Shown piece after piece: positions 1-9,339 of a DNA stretch of 43,245 bases. Below the pieces are notes generated by a model, which was given only the letters and a program-made list of their open reading frames with translations, was not told the DNA's origin and did not search any database. Made by a program: the position numbers and the translations under genes. Each line of letters begins with the position of its first letter. Position 1 is the first letter of the stretch. Source of the stretch: Sulfitobacter sp. (GTDB lineage Bacteria > Pseudomonadota > Alphaproteobacteria > Rhodobacterales > Rhodobacteraceae). The DNA is taken from contig JAQXCD010000046.1 of NCBI GenBank assembly GCA_029252045.1, positions 1 to 43,245 of the forward strand. Direction: 5' to 3'.

Positions 1-226
1 TCCGGGCAAACACTCCTAAATCACTCCAACGCTTCCAGCGATTATACAATGTCTTTGGCGGGCCATAAGCAGCAGGTGCGTCGCACCAGCGTAAGCCATT
101 GCGATTGATGAAGATAATGCCGCTCAATACACGCCGATAATCAACGCGTTGTCGACCTCGGCTCTTGGGAAAGAACGGTCGGAGCCGCACCATTTGCGCT
201 TCTGTCAGCCAATAGAGATTACTCAT
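1..226 (-). CDS. IS5-family transposase, N-terminal part (partial)
   Basis: Reading leftwards from an ATG at 226 gives an uninterrupted 75-residue N-terminus beginning MSNLYWLTEAQMVRLRPFF. It contains RVLSGIIFINRNGLRW and YGPPKTLYNRWKRWS, the conserved N-terminal region (helix-turn-helix and insertion-domain side) of IS5/IS427-group DDE transposases. A good ribosome-binding site (GAGGGA) lies just upstream on the minus strand. The catalytic DDE residues would lie further on, beyond position 1, so whether the enzyme is intact is unknown. It would catalyse cut-and-paste transposition of its element. The frame is open as far as it can be seen. Confidence 0.88.
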   Translation of the reverse strand, partial: MSNLYWLTEAQMVRLRPFFPKSRGRQRVDYRRVLSGIIFINRNGLRWCDAPAAYGPPKTLYNRWKRWSDLGVFAR

Positions 227-300
227 CTGTCCCTCAAATCATTGGGGATCGTGAATCATGACAACAACTCAGCATCAAGCCGTTTAATGGGTCCTGACCC
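1..300 (-). mobile_element. IS5-family insertion sequence, 5' end (runs off the window)
   Basis: This is the transposase 5' end plus the terminal region of an IS5-family element. The outer end appears to lie at about position 300. On the minus strand the sequence GGGTCAGGACCC begins there, next to a TA-containing flank, and the reading frame of the neighbouring gene remnant runs into it and stops. The other end is outside the window, so neither the second inverted repeat nor a target duplication can be checked. The boundary is inferred from the change in coding character, not from a matched pair of repeats. Confidence 0.7.
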
Positions 301-665
301 TAATGTCCGCGTCGCGGACGCACCCGACAAAACCAGCTTATCATCGGCCATAACGTGGGATTTTCTAAAACTGGCATGATCCAGAACCACGGGTACCGTG
401 TTTGTCTCAATCGCGGTCTGAAACTGCTTATGCCTTTTTGAATGCGCCACAAAAGAACGGATTTTTGCATTGATCTCAGAATGGGCACTCACCGCGAACC
501 CTTCAATCACCGCGCCTTTGATTTCGCGCCAGACAAATTCTGGTGCAGCAAGCAGCTTGAGCCCTTCGTCCCGCCAGGGATTGAGGAACAGCGCTTGAGG
601 GTTAGAATCAAGGTCGATCTTGTTACGCAACGGCTCAAGGCCCTCTCAATTGGCGAGTGATACAT
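301..665 (-). pseudogene. Remnant of an unrecognised gene, interrupted by the IS5-family element
   Basis: On the minus strand a frame opening at a TTG at 630 reads LRNKIDLDSNPQALFLNPW and continues to the IS boundary at about 300, where it is joined to IS sequence and stops at 256. Its codon use looks genuine. No ATG precedes it in frame. An ATG at 665 opens a short stretch (MYHSPIERAL) in another frame that could be the original start if a small indel lies near 630-640. I do not recognise the family. The plain reading is a gene whose 3' part was separated by the IS insertion and which may also carry a frameshift near its start. It is divergent from mutS. It may instead not be a gene at all. 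Confidence 0.4.
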
Positions 666-760
666 TTGTTTACCACATTAAGTAGAAGCGTCCATATGGC
701 TGATCCCCTTCCCTCGGGGCCGCTGGTTTTGTACAGACAAGTCAGCCGAGGGAGAAACAG

Positions 761-3403
761 ATGACCACTGCCACGATCACACCGATGATGGCCCAATATC
801 TGGAGATCAAATCCGGCTATCCGGATGCACTGTTGTTCTATCGGATGGGCGATTTCTACGAGATGTTCTTTGACGATGCCGTTGCCGCCTCCGAAGCGCT
901 GGACATCGCGCTGACCAAACGCGGGAAACATGACGGCGAAGATATTCCTATGTGCGGCGTTCCCATACACGCGGCCGAAGGCTATTTGCTGACGCTGATC
1001 CGCAAGGGTTTCCGCGTCGCTGTGGGCGAGCAACTGGAATCCCCCGCCGAGGCGAAAAAGCGCGGAAATAAATCCATCGTAAAGCGCGATGTTGTTCGGT
1101 TGGTCACCCCCGGCACGTTAACCGAAGAATCCCTGCTGGAAGCACGGCGGCACAACTACCTCGCCGCATTCGCCGAAGTCCGTGACGGCCATGCGCTGGC
1201 GTGGGTCGACATCTCCACCGGCGCGTTTCATGTGATGAGCCTGCCATTGGTGCGTTTAGGGCCCGAGCTTGCCCGTCTTGCCCCGTCAGAATTGCTGGTT
1301 GCCGAAGGCAAGGAGTCCGAGCATCGCGGGTTGGAAGCTGAATTTGGCCTAGCGCTGACCACCCTCGCCCGCTCAAGCTTTGACAGCACCGGCGCAGAGG
1401 CGCGGATTTGCGCACTATTCGGTGTAAAATCTCTGGATGCATTCGGCAGCTTTACCCGCGCCGAGGTCTCGGCCATGGGCGCGCTGATCGAATATCTGGA
1501 CATGACCCAAAAGGGCAAACTGCCACTGCTGCGCAAACCAGTGAAAGAGACCGAGGCGCGGACTGTTCAGATTGATACAGCCACCCGCCGCAATCTGGAA
1601 CTGACGCATGCCCTGTCCGGTGGCCGTGCTGGATCGCTCCTGTCCGTGATGGATCGGACCGTAACGGCCAGCGGTGCGCGCCTTTTGGAACGGCGCATTT
1701 CCAGCCCTTCGCGCGTGTTAGAGACAATTCATGATCGATTGAACGCCGTTGATTTTGCCGTACACAACACACGGATCGCACAGGATATCCGAAGCCGTCT
1801 GCGCGCTGTACCCGATCTTGAACGCGCCCTGTCCCGCCTTGCACTTGACCGCGGCGGGCCGCGTGATCTGGCCGCCATTCGCAATGGATTGACCGAGGCG
1901 GCCTACCTGAATCAGTCTCTAACAAGTTCTGAATTGCCCAGTCTACTAAAGACAGCTGTGGAGAGTCTGGCCGGTCATGACGATCTGGTCGACCTTCTGG
2001 ACGAGGCATTAATTGCAGAACCGCCCCTGTTGGTCCGCGATGGCGGATTCATTGCCCGAGGCTACCGCGAGGAGCTGGACGAGGTCCGCAAACTACGCGA
2101 CGAAGGACGGAGTGTGGTCGCTGCGATGCAGGCGCAATTCGTCACTGATACAGGCATTCAGGCTCTGAAAATCAAACACAACAACGTGCTGGGCTACTTT
2201 ATCGAGACGACAGCAACCCATGCTGAAAAGATGTTGTCGCCCCCCCTGTCAGAGACATTCATCCACCGTCAGACCACCGCCAATCAGGTACGCTTCACAA
2301 CGGTCGAGCTGTCCGAGCTTGAGACGAAAATTCTCAACGCCGGGAACCACGCGGTTGAACTTGAAAAAACGCTCTATGCAAATTTGCGCGCCGCAATTCT
2401 GGATAAGGCAGGCGAGATCGGTGCGACCTCGGCAGCACTTGCCGAGCTTGATTTGGCCTGCGCGCTGGCCGATCTGGCGCAGGCGGAAAACTGGGTGAAG
2501 CCCACGGTCGATAACTCCCGCGCGTTTGACATCAAAGGCGGGCGCCATCCGGTGGTCGAACGCGCGCTTGCGCAGCAATCCGGTACACCCTTTGTGGCAA
2601 ATGATTGCAACCTGAGCGCGGATACAAGTGCCGCAATCTGGCTCCTCACCGGCCCCAACATGGCGGGTAAATCAACATACCTCCGGCAGAACGCCCTGAT
2701 GGCGCTGATCGCGCAAATGGGCAGCTACGTTCCGGCCCGTTCCGCCCACATCGGCTTGGTCAGCCAACTGTTCAGCCGGGTTGGTGCGTCGGATGATCTG
2801 GCACGCGGGCGATCCACCTTCATGGTTGAGATGGTCGAAACCGCAGCAATCCTAAATCAGGCAGACGACCGTGCGCTGGTTATTCTGGACGAAATCGGTC
2901 GCGGCACCGCAACCTATGACGGCCTGTCAATTGCATGGGCCACGCTGGAGCATTTGCACGACGTAAATCGTGCCCGCGCCCTGTTCGCAACACATTATCA
3001 CGAGATGACTGCGCTGGCAGGCAAGCTGGACGGGGTCGATAACGCAACCGTCACTGTCAAAGAGTGGGAAGGTGATGTGATCTTTCTGCATGAAGTCAAA
3101 AAGGGCGCGGCGGACCGGTCCTATGGTGTGCAGGTAGCGCAGTTGGCAGGCCTACCACCGGCTGTCATTTCCCGCGCCCGTGTTGTGCTGGAGGCTTTGG
3201 AGAATGGCGAACGTGAAGGGGGGGCCACACAGAAAACCCTGATCGATGACCTGCCCTTGTTTGCTACCACGCCAACACCGCCGCCTGCACCGAAGAAGGT
3301 ATCGCAAGTGGAGACGATGATGGACGCCATATTACCTGATGAATTATCCCCGCGCGACGCATTGGACCTAATCTACAAACTAAAAGAGGCGGCCAAATCC
3401 TGA
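761..3403 (+). CDS. mutS: DNA mismatch repair ATPase MutS
   Basis: MutS binds mismatches and small loops and, with MutL, starts methyl- or nick-directed repair. The 880-residue product has the usual length. The mismatch-contacting Phe-X-Glu is F32 and E34 in GDFYEMF. The clamp and lever regions follow. The C-terminal ATPase has Walker A GPNMAGKST (residues 631-639), the STFMVEM signature and Walker B LVILDEIGRGT. The C-terminus carries the short dimerisation helix typical of bacterial MutS. An AGGGAGA ribosome-binding site precedes the ATG. The stop codon lies in the loop of a strong terminator hairpin shared with convergent grpE. Confidence 0.98.
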   Translation: MTTATITPMMAQYLEIKSGYPDALLFYRMGDFYEMFFDDAVAASEALDIALTKRGKHDGEDIPMCGVPIHAAEGYLLTLIRKGFRVAVGEQLESPAEAKKRGNKSIVKRDVVRLVTPGTLTEESLLEARRHNYLAAFAEVRDGHALAWVDISTGAFHVMSLPLVRLGPELARLAPSELLVAEGKESEHRGLEAEFGLALTTLARSSFDSTGAEARICALFGVKSLDAFGSFTRAEVSAMGALIEYLDMTQKGKLPLLRKPVKETEARTVQIDTATRRNLELTHALSGGRAGSLLSVMDRTVTASGARLLERRISSPSRVLETIHDRLNAVDFAVHNTRIAQDIRSRLRAVPDLERALSRLALDRGGPRDLAAIRNGLTEAAYLNQSLTSSELPSLLKTAVESLAGHDDLVDLLDEALIAEPPLLVRDGGFIARGYREELDEVRKLRDEGRSVVAAMQAQFVTDTGIQALKIKHNNVLGYFIETTATHAEKMLSPPLSETFIHRQTTANQVRFTTVELSELETKILNAGNHAVELEKTLYANLRAAILDKAGEIGATSAALAELDLACALADLAQAENWVKPTVDNSRAFDIKGGRHPVVERALAQQSGTPFVANDCNLSADTSAAIWLLTGPNMAGKSTYLRQNALMALIAQMGSYVPARSAHIGLVSQLFSRVGASDDLARGRSTFMVEMVETAAILNQADDRALVILDEIGRGTATYDGLSIAWATLEHLHDVNRARALFATHYHEMTALAGKLDGVDNATVTVKEWEGDVIFLHEVKKGAADRSYGVQVAQLAGLPPAVISRARVVLEALENGEREGGATQKTLIDDLPLFATTPTPPPAPKKVSQVETMMDAILPDELSPRDALDLIYKLKEAAKS

Positions 3404-3413
3404 CCGCCTCTTT
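3383..3413 (+). terminator. Intrinsic terminator between convergent mutS and grpE
   Basis: A perfect 10-bp stem AAAGAGGCGG / CCGCCTCTTT (3383-3392 with 3404-3413) encloses an 11-nt loop containing the mutS stop codon. Runs of A and T on the two sides let it act in both directions, ending mutS from the left and grpE (stop at 3434) from the right. Confidence 0.85.
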
Positions 3414-3433
3414 CTGAATTATTCTGGTTTCTA

Positions 3434-3988
3434 TCAGCCCGGCATCGAAGACACGCCAACTTGCGCAGGGCGCAGTAAACGGTCGTGGAGCATGAAGCCT
3501 TCAGCAGCCACCTGAATGATGTCGCCCGCCTTTGTCTCTGGAACGGGTGCTTCAAACATCGCCTGATGGATTTTCGGATCAAAACGGTCCCCGACCTGAG
3601 GCTCGATAATTTCCATGCCATGCTTTTTGAACACCGACAGCAGCTCGCGCATCGTCAGATCGACACCCTCCAACAGCGGACCAGACACAGCGCGCTGTTC
3701 CTCGGTCGCGGACTCCAGCGCACGCTTCATGTTGTCGTAGACGGACAGCATATCACGGGCGAGTTTGGAGCCGCCGTAGTTTTCGGCCTCGCGACGGTCC
3801 TTATCGGAACGCTTACGCGCATTTTCGGCATCCGCCAATGCACGCATCAGCCGGTCTTTGTATTGGTCACGCTCCTGCATGACTTCTTCAAGGGCCAGCT
3901 CGCCCTCGTCAATTTCTTCCATCTCGCTCGCATAAGCCTCTGCTTCTGCCGCTTCGGGATCATCTAAAAAATCGTTCGGGTCTGCCAT
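3434..3988 (-). CDS. grpE: Nucleotide exchange factor GrpE
   Basis: GrpE releases ADP from DnaK during the chaperone cycle in the cytoplasm and acts as a thermosensor. The 184-residue protein has an acidic N-terminus, a long coiled-coil stretch (about residues 30-90, with QERDQYKDRLMRALADAEN and RKRSDKDRREAE) and the compact C-terminal domain ending in GFMLHDRLLRPAQVGVS, the signature segment of the family. It starts 9 bp after the hrcA stop, so hrcA-grpE form one transcription unit, the usual heat-shock pairing. It converges on mutS. Confidence 0.96.
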   Translation of the reverse strand: MADPNDFLDDPEAAEAEAYASEMEEIDEGELALEEVMQERDQYKDRLMRALADAENARKRSDKDRREAENYGGSKLARDMLSVYDNMKRALESATEEQRAVSGPLLEGVDLTMRELLSVFKKHGMEIIEPQVGDRFDPKIHQAMFEAPVPETKAGDIIQVAAEGFMLHDRLLRPAQVGVSSMPG

Positions 3989-3997
3989 ATTCCACCT

Positions 3998-5062
3998 CTA
4001 ACTCCGGTCGGAAATCAGCTTTCCAACCAGTTGCGCCGTGTAGTTCACAATCGGCACGATACGTCCATAGTTCAGGCGCGTCGGGCCAATGACCCCGACA
4101 GCACCAATGATCTTACGATCAGAGTTCATATATGGGGAAACCACCAAAGAGGAACCCGAAAGTGAGAAAAGTTTGTTCTCGGAACCAATAAAAATGCGCA
4201 CACCGTCGCCATCTTCGGCCAGTTCAAGAAAATCGGCGATGTCGCGCTTGCGTTCGAGATCATCAAACAGGCTGCGTACCTTTTCCAAATCCTGCGCTTC
4301 GCCGCTGCTGGCGAGCAGATTCGCACGGCCCCGCACAATCAATCTCTCGGAATGGCCTTCGCCGCCCTCCCAAATAACCAACCCGCTTTCGACCAACTCC
4401 GCCGCCAGAACGTCAATCTCCTGACGGCGTTTGCTCATCTCTGACTTGATCGTGCGCTGAAGCTCGCTCAGGGTTTTACCTTCGACCAGCGAGTTCAGGA
4501 AATTGGCCGCTTCGCGCATCGAGCTTGGCGTCTGCCCGACAGGTGGGGTGAACAGGCGGTTTTCCACATGCCCGTCCGAGAAGACCAAAACCGCCAAAGC
4601 ACGATCATGGGATAGTGAGACAAATTCGATATGTTTTATCGGCGCTTCATGTTTTGGCGCCAATACCAGCGAAGCCCCCTGCGTCACCCCCGATAACGCG
4701 GTGCCCAACCGGTCCAGAATGCCGGTGACATCATCCGCGTTCCGCCCCATTGTTGCATCAATCTGCGCACGGTCCCCATCATCCGGGTTGCCAACTTCCA
4801 ACAAGCCATCGACGAACATCCGTAGACCCAGCTGCGTGGGTATCCGTCCTGCGCTGACATGGGGGCTGTCGATCAAGCCAAGATATTCCAGATCCTGCAT
4901 CACATTGCGAACTGTCGCCGCACTCACCTTCTCGGAGAACTCGCGCGTCAGTGTCCGTGAGCCCACAGGTTCACCATTGCTCAGATAGCCCTCGACCACG
5001 CGGCGAAACACCTCGCGCGTGCGGTCGTTCATTTCCTGCAATAGCCCTGATGTATTTGTCAT
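3998..5062 (-). CDS. hrcA: Heat-inducible transcription repressor HrcA
   Basis: HrcA represses chaperone genes by binding CIRCE operators, with its activity tuned by GroEL. The N-terminus is the winged helix ([20 protein letters not shown], then [12 protein letters not shown]), followed by the GAF-like dimerisation region and the C-terminal HrcA domain with [15 protein letters not shown] chose the ATG at 5062 (354 residues); an in-frame ATG at 5071 is equally open, and neither has a clear ribosome-binding site. A weak heat-shock-like promoter (CTTGCA, 16 bp, CCTTAA on the minus strand, 5098-5071) would start transcription almost at the start codon. It is divergent from rph and upstream of grpE. 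Confidence 0.95.
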   Translation of the reverse strand: MTNTSGLLQEMNDRTREVFRRVVEGYLSNGEPVGSRTLTREFSEKVSAATVRNVMQDLEYLGLIDSPHVSAGRIPTQLGLRMFVDGLLEVGNPDDGDRAQIDATMGRNADDVTGILDRLGTALSGVTQGASLVLAPKHEAPIKHIEFVSLSHDRALAVLVFSDGHVENRLFTPPVGQTPSSMREAANFLNSLVEGKTLSELQRTIKSEMSKRRQEIDVLAAELVESGLVIWEGGEGHSERLIVRGRANLLASSGEAQDLEKVRSLFDDLERKRDIADFLELAEDGDGVRIFIGSENKLFSLSGSSLVVSPYMNSDRKIIGAVGVIGPTRLNYGRIVPIVNYTAQLVGKLISDRS

Positions 5063-5145
5063 ACCCCACATTAAGGGCGCGGGGGTTGCATCTGCAAGGG
5101 ACGCAGAGGTATCGAGAGATCAAATCATTCAAAAGGAATATCCCC

Positions 5146-5859
5146 ATGCGTCCATCCGGCCGGAAACTTGACCAAATGCGCGAAGTCTCAGTCGAGGTGG
5201 GCTTTACGAAGCACGCCGAAGGCTCTGCCCTGATCAAGATGGGTGACACCCATGTGCTGTGTACTGCATCGATTGAGCCACGCGTACCGCCGTTCATCAA
5301 GGGCTCCGGTCTGGGTTGGGTTACCGCCGAATATGGCATGCTGCCCCGCGCCACAAACACCCGCATGCGCCGCGAAGCTGCGTCGGGCAAGCAAGGTGGG
5401 CGCACTGTTGAAATTCAACGCCTTATCGGCCGCTCGCTGCGCGCCGGCGTTGATCGTGTCGCTTTGGGCGAACGCCAGATCACGATCGACTGCGATGTGT
5501 TGCAAGCCGATGGCGGAACGCGTTGCGCGTCGATCACAGGCGGCTGGATTGCCCTGCGTCTGGCCGTAAACAAGTTGATGAAGGCCGGCGATGTGATCTC
5601 TGATCCGATGCTTGATCCGGTTGCCGCCATCAGCTGCGGCATCTACGCAGGCCAGCCCGTGCTTGATCTGGACTATCCCGAGGATTCGGAGGCTGGCGTT
5701 GATGGCAACTTTATCATGACCGAGAGCGGGCAGATGATAGAGACACAGATGAGTGCCGAAGGCTCCACCTATTCGCGCGCCCAGATGAACGAATTGCTGG
5801 ATCTCGCGGAAAAAGGCATCGCCGAGCTGACAGCAATCCAGCGCGCAGCCTGCTCATGA
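5146..5859 (+). CDS. rph: Ribonuclease PH
   Basis: RNase PH is a phosphorolytic 3'-5' exoribonuclease that trims tRNA 3' ends. The 237-residue product begins [19 protein letters not shown] after an AAAAGGAA ribosome-binding site. The RNase PH signature [20 protein letters not shown] and the phosphate-binding region with [12 protein letters not shown] are intact. The frame stays open upstream to 4951, but that extension overlaps hrcA and has no family similarity, so the start at 5146 is preferred. Its stop overlaps the rdgB start (ATGA), which indicates translational coupling. Confidence 0.97.
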   Translation: MRPSGRKLDQMREVSVEVGFTKHAEGSALIKMGDTHVLCTASIEPRVPPFIKGSGLGWVTAEYGMLPRATNTRMRREAASGKQGGRTVEIQRLIGRSLRAGVDRVALGERQITIDCDVLQADGGTRCASITGGWIALRLAVNKLMKAGDVISDPMLDPVAAISCGIYAGQPVLDLDYPEDSEAGVDGNFIMTESGQMIETQMSAEGSTYSRAQMNELLDLAEKGIAELTAIQRAACS

Positions 5860-6467
5860 GCCGGAAGTTCCAAGGCGACCGCATCCTGATTGCCACCCAC
5901 AACGCGGGCAAACTGGAGGAAATGCGCGAGCTTTTCGCGCCGCTGGGGATCACCGTTGTGGGTGCGGCGGAAATGGATCTGGCCGAACCGGATGAGACCG
6001 AAGACACATTCATCGGCAATGCGCGGATCAAGGCACAGGCGGCAGTAAAAGCCACCGGCCTGCCCGCACTCGCCGATGATAGCGGTATCCAGGTTGCGGC
6101 ACTGGACAATGCGCCGGGCGTCTACACAGCTGATTGGGCCGAAACGCCGAATGGCCGTGACTTTGTGATGGCCATGCACAAGACTCACGATCTGCTGGAA
6201 AAGGCCAACGCCCCGGATCCGCGTGCTGCCCGTTTCTGCGCCACGCTTGTTTTGGCTTGGCCCGACGGGCATGACGAAGTTGTCGAAGGGTTTGTGGATG
6301 GCACGTTTGTCTGGCCCATGCGCGGCGAAACCGGACACGGCTATGATCCGATCTTCCAACCGATCGGCGAGGCACGCACATTTGCGGAAATGACCCATGA
6401 CGAAAAGAACGCAATCAGCCATCGCGCCGATGCGTTCACCAAACTGCTGGCGAAGTGCTTTGACTAA
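5856..6467 (+). CDS. rdgB: XTP/dITP diphosphatase (RdgB/HAM1 family)
   Basis: This enzyme hydrolyses non-canonical purine nucleotides (XTP, dITP, ITP) to monophosphates and pyrophosphate, keeping them out of DNA. The 203-residue length is normal. It shows the N-terminal [10 protein letters not shown] substrate motif and the [17 protein letters not shown] active-site segment with the essential Asp pair, then GYDPIF and the C-terminal SHR element. It overlaps rph by 4 bp and is followed directly by hemW, a common rph-rdgB-hemW operon order in alphaproteobacteria. Confidence 0.96.
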   Translation: MSRKFQGDRILIATHNAGKLEEMRELFAPLGITVVGAAEMDLAEPDETEDTFIGNARIKAQAAVKATGLPALADDSGIQVAALDNAPGVYTADWAETPNGRDFVMAMHKTHDLLEKANAPDPRAARFCATLVLAWPDGHDEVVEGFVDGTFVWPMRGETGHGYDPIFQPIGEARTFAEMTHDEKNAISHRADAFTKLLAKCFD

Positions 6468-7635
6468 AGACGCCCCCTTTTCGGAGGACTGGCGGCAGGG
6501 CGGCTTTGGGATTTATATCCACTGGCCGTTCTGCGCAGCCAAATGCCCTTACTGCGATTTCAACAGCCATGTGTCGCGCAGCATCGACCAAGCCGCGTGG
6601 AAAACTGCTTATCTATCCGAACTGCGTCGCTACGCAGCTGAGACATCGGGGCGTACTGTCACTTCTGTATTTTTTGGCGGCGGCACCCCCAGCCTGATGA
6701 ACCCCGACACAGTTGCGGCAGTGATTGCCGAAATCAAAACACTCTGGCCTGTCGCCAACGATCTTGAAATCACGCTAGAAGCCAATCCCGGCTCGGTCGA
6801 GGCGGGCCGCTTCATCGCCTACCGTGACGGCGGCGTTTCACGCATCTCAATGGGGATTCAGGCGCTGAACGATGAAGACCTTCGCCGCCTGGGTCGCATT
6901 CATTCCACGTCAGAGGCATTGGCCGCTTTTGACATCGCACGAAATACGTTCGAGCGGGTCAGTTTTGATCTGATCTACGCGCGCCAAAACCAATCCCTGA
7001 GCGATTGGGAGGCTGAACTGAATCAGGCTCTAACGCTATCGATAGATCATCTTTCTCTGTACCAACTAACCGTTGAGGATGGCACCGCATTTGGGGATCG
7101 CTATGCGTTGGGTAAACTACGCGGGCTGCCCGACGAAGACTTGGGCGCTGATATGTTTGATCTGACCCAAGACGTCTGTGGCGCTGCCGGAATGCCCGCT
7201 TACGAAGTATCAAACCACGCCCGTGACAGCGCACAATCGCGGCACAATCTGATTTACTGGCGCTATGGTGACTATCTGGGCATTGGGCCCGGTGCGCATG
7301 GCCGCCTGACCCTTGGCGGGGCACGCAACGCAACCATCTGTTTCAGTAATCCGATACGTTGGCTTGATGAAGTCGCCAGCAACAGTGCTGAACAGAGCCG
7401 CGAAACTCTGACACGCGATGATGAAGCAACCGAATTTCTCTTGATGGGGCTGCGGTTGCGCGAGGGAATTGATGTAACGCGTTATGCAGCGCTTGCCGGT
7501 AAACCGCTTGATGCCGGAGCAGTGGCACATCTCGCCAATATCGGCATGATAACCACCACCTCCGGCACTTTAACTGTTACAGATCAGGGTTTTAGAGTGC
7601 TTAATTCAGTTATTTCCGAACTCTTGACGGCTTAG
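6460..7635 (+). CDS. hemW: HemW (coproporphyrinogen III oxidase-like radical SAM haem chaperone)
   Basis: HemW is a radical SAM protein related to HemN that binds and delivers haem to membrane proteins. The cluster motif CAAKCPYC (C-x3-C-x2-C), the FFGGGTPSLM segment and the C-terminal HemN-type domain with TEFLLMGLRLREGID are present. The start is unusual. The only plausible codon near the family N-terminus is a TTG at 6460, overlapping the end of rdgB by 8 bp and giving 391 residues. An ATG at 6430 lies inside rdgB and would add a non-family extension. The gene converges on parB, with a 4-bp overlap. Confidence 0.93.
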   Translation: MTKDAPFSEDWRQGGFGIYIHWPFCAAKCPYCDFNSHVSRSIDQAAWKTAYLSELRRYAAETSGRTVTSVFFGGGTPSLMNPDTVAAVIAEIKTLWPVANDLEITLEANPGSVEAGRFIAYRDGGVSRISMGIQALNDEDLRRLGRIHSTSEALAAFDIARNTFERVSFDLIYARQNQSLSDWEAELNQALTLSIDHLSLYQLTVEDGTAFGDRYALGKLRGLPDEDLGADMFDLTQDVCGAAGMPAYEVSNHARDSAQSRHNLIYWRYGDYLGIGPGAHGRLTLGGARNATICFSNPIRWLDEVASNSAEQSRETLTRDDEATEFLLMGLRLREGIDVTRYAALAGKPLDAGAVAHLANIGMITTTSGTLTVTDQGFRVLNSVISELLTA

Positions 7636-8522
7636 GTAGCACTCAGCAAACGGCACAGTTCATCAAGTTCATCCAAAGACTTGTACTGCACAGTTAACTG
7701 GCCGCCCTCTTGGCCGGGCTTGTGTGATAAGGATACGCGCATCCCCAAATTCGCGGTCAGATCGCCTTCGAGCGCCCTTGTATCAGCATCCTTCTCTGTA
7801 CCTTCGGTTGATCCCGTAGGCTTAGGTTTTGGATCACCCGCAAGTTCACGCTTTACCATCGCTTCAGTTGCACGAACCGACAGCCCACCCTTGATGATCT
7901 GCTGCGCCAGGTTGAGCGGGTCTTGGGACGGAATCAAGGCGCGTGCGTGACCAGCGCTGATACTACCATCGCGTAACAGCTCAAGAACCGGCATTGGCAG
8001 GTTCAACAGACGCAACAGGTTGGCAATGTGGCTCCGGCTTTTGCCAAGCGCTTCGGCCATCTTTTCCTGCGTGTGACCGAACTTCTCCATCAACTGCTTA
8101 TAGCCGGCCGCCTCTTCCGCTGCGTTCAGATCAGCACGCTGGATGTTCTCGATAATCGCGACTTCAAGAACTTCGATGTCAGTGAAATCACGCACGATTA
8201 CAGGCAAAGAATGAAGCTGGGCCATCTGGGCGGCGCGCCAACGGCGTTCACCTGCTACAATTTCATAGATCCCACCAGGGCGGGCGCGGACGATCAAGGG
8301 CTGAAGAACACCCTTTTCCTTGATCGACGCGGCCAGATCATCGAGATCTTCCTTACGGAATTGCTTGCGTGGTTGGTCAGGGTTCGGCGAAATCCGCTCA
8401 ATCGGCACAAGCTGATCAGCTGCGGACCGCCCCTTGGCCGCCACGCTTTCCGTTTCACTAACGTCCGCCATCAATGCAGACAGTCCGCGGCCCAAGCCCC
8501 GCTTGCGTTCATTGTTAGACAT
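7632..8522 (-). CDS. parB: Chromosome-partitioning protein ParB
   Basis: ParB is the CTP-dependent clamp that loads at parS and spreads to build the partition complex. The 296-residue protein has the N-terminal ParB/Srx CTP-binding domain with PNPDQPRKQF and the GERRWRAAQ catalytic box, the helix-turn-helix (KMAEALGKSRSHIANLLRLL) that reads parS, and a short C-terminal dimerisation domain. Its start overlaps the parA stop by 8 bp. Two matching parS palindromes lie about 1.4 and 3.3 kb away, inside rsmG and mnmG. This is the chromosomal parABS system. Confidence 0.98.
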   Translation of the reverse strand: MSNNERKRGLGRGLSALMADVSETESVAAKGRSAADQLVPIERISPNPDQPRKQFRKEDLDDLAASIKEKGVLQPLIVRARPGGIYEIVAGERRWRAAQMAQLHSLPVIVRDFTDIEVLEVAIIENIQRADLNAAEEAAGYKQLMEKFGHTQEKMAEALGKSRSHIANLLRLLNLPMPVLELLRDGSISAGHARALIPSQDPLNLAQQIIKGGLSVRATEAMVKRELAGDPKPKPTGSTEGTEKDADTRALEGDLTANLGMRVSLSHKPGQEGGQLTVQYKSLDELDELCRLLSAT

Positions 8523-9339
8523 GCTGCACCTCTTTTTTGGCGGGTTGATTGTTATTCATAAGTTCAGTTGCAAGATCGCGATAGGCTTTTGCGCCCTTCG
8601 ACTGGCTGTCATATGCTAATACCGGCATCGCAAAACTGGGTGCTTCGCTCACGCGGACGTTGCGCGGGACCATCGTTTCAAACACGAGATCACCCAGATT
8701 GTCGCGGGCGTCCTGTTCAACCTGCTGTGATAGATTGTTCCGGCGATCATACATGGTGAGCACAACTCCTTCGATCCGCAAATCCTTGTTACCAGATTGA
8801 CGGACCTCGCGAATGGTAAGCATCAGTTGTGACAAACCTTCGAGCGCGAAAAACTCGCTTTGCAACGGGACCAGCACAGAATGCGCCCCGATCATTGCGT
8901 TAACAGTAAGAAGGTTCAGTGAAGGCGGGCAATCGATCAAGATGTAGTTAAACGCGAAAACATCCATTTGCGTCTGCCGCAACGCATCATGCAGCAGGAA
9001 GCTGCGCTTTTCATTAGATAAAAGATCCAGGTCAGCGGAACTGAGATCAACCGTGGCCGGAACTATATATAGATTCTCGGTCTCCGTCTTGAGGATTACC
9101 TTATTCAGGTCAATGTCCTCCAAAAGCAACTCGTAGGTCGTAAATTCGCGATTATCGAGGCCAATGCCCAGACCTGTTGACGCGTTTCCTTGCGGATCAA
9201 GATCGATAACAAGAACCCGCTGGCCCTTCTCGGCCAGAGCAGCCGCCAGATTTATGGTTGTAGTGGTTTTACCCACGCCACCTTTCTGGTTCGCTATCGC
9301 AATAATTTTGGGGCCCTCAGGGCGAGAGAGATCAGACAC
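8515..9339 (-). CDS. parA: Chromosome-partitioning ATPase ParA
   Basis: ParA binds DNA non-specifically as an ATP dimer and moves ParB-parS complexes apart. The 274-residue product begins with the deviant Walker A motif KGGVGKTTT (about residues 19-27), followed by VIDLDPQGNAS (Walker A') and LIDCPPSLNLL (Walker B). This layout is typical of small chromosomal ParA proteins, without the N-terminal regulatory domain of plasmid type Ia. It overlaps rsmG by 8 bp upstream and parB by 8 bp downstream. Confidence 0.98.
   Translation of the reverse strand: MSDLSRPEGPKIIAIANQKGGVGKTTTTINLAAALAEKGQRVLVIDLDPQGNASTGLGIGLDNREFTTYELLLEDIDLNKVILKTETENLYIVPATVDLSSADLDLLSNEKRSFLLHDALRQTQMDVFAFNYILIDCPPSLNLLTVNAMIGAHSVLVPLQSEFFALEGLSQLMLTIREVRQSGNKDLRIEGVVLTMYDRRNNLSQQVEQDARDNLGDLVFETMVPRNVRVSEAPSFAMPVLAYDSQSKGAKAYRDLATELMNNNQPAKKEVQHV

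Noticed and set aside
3434-5062. Search for a CIRCE operator before hrcA or grpE
   Set aside because: No TTAGCACTC-N9-GAGTGCTAA is present there; only everted half-sites near 19200 were found.
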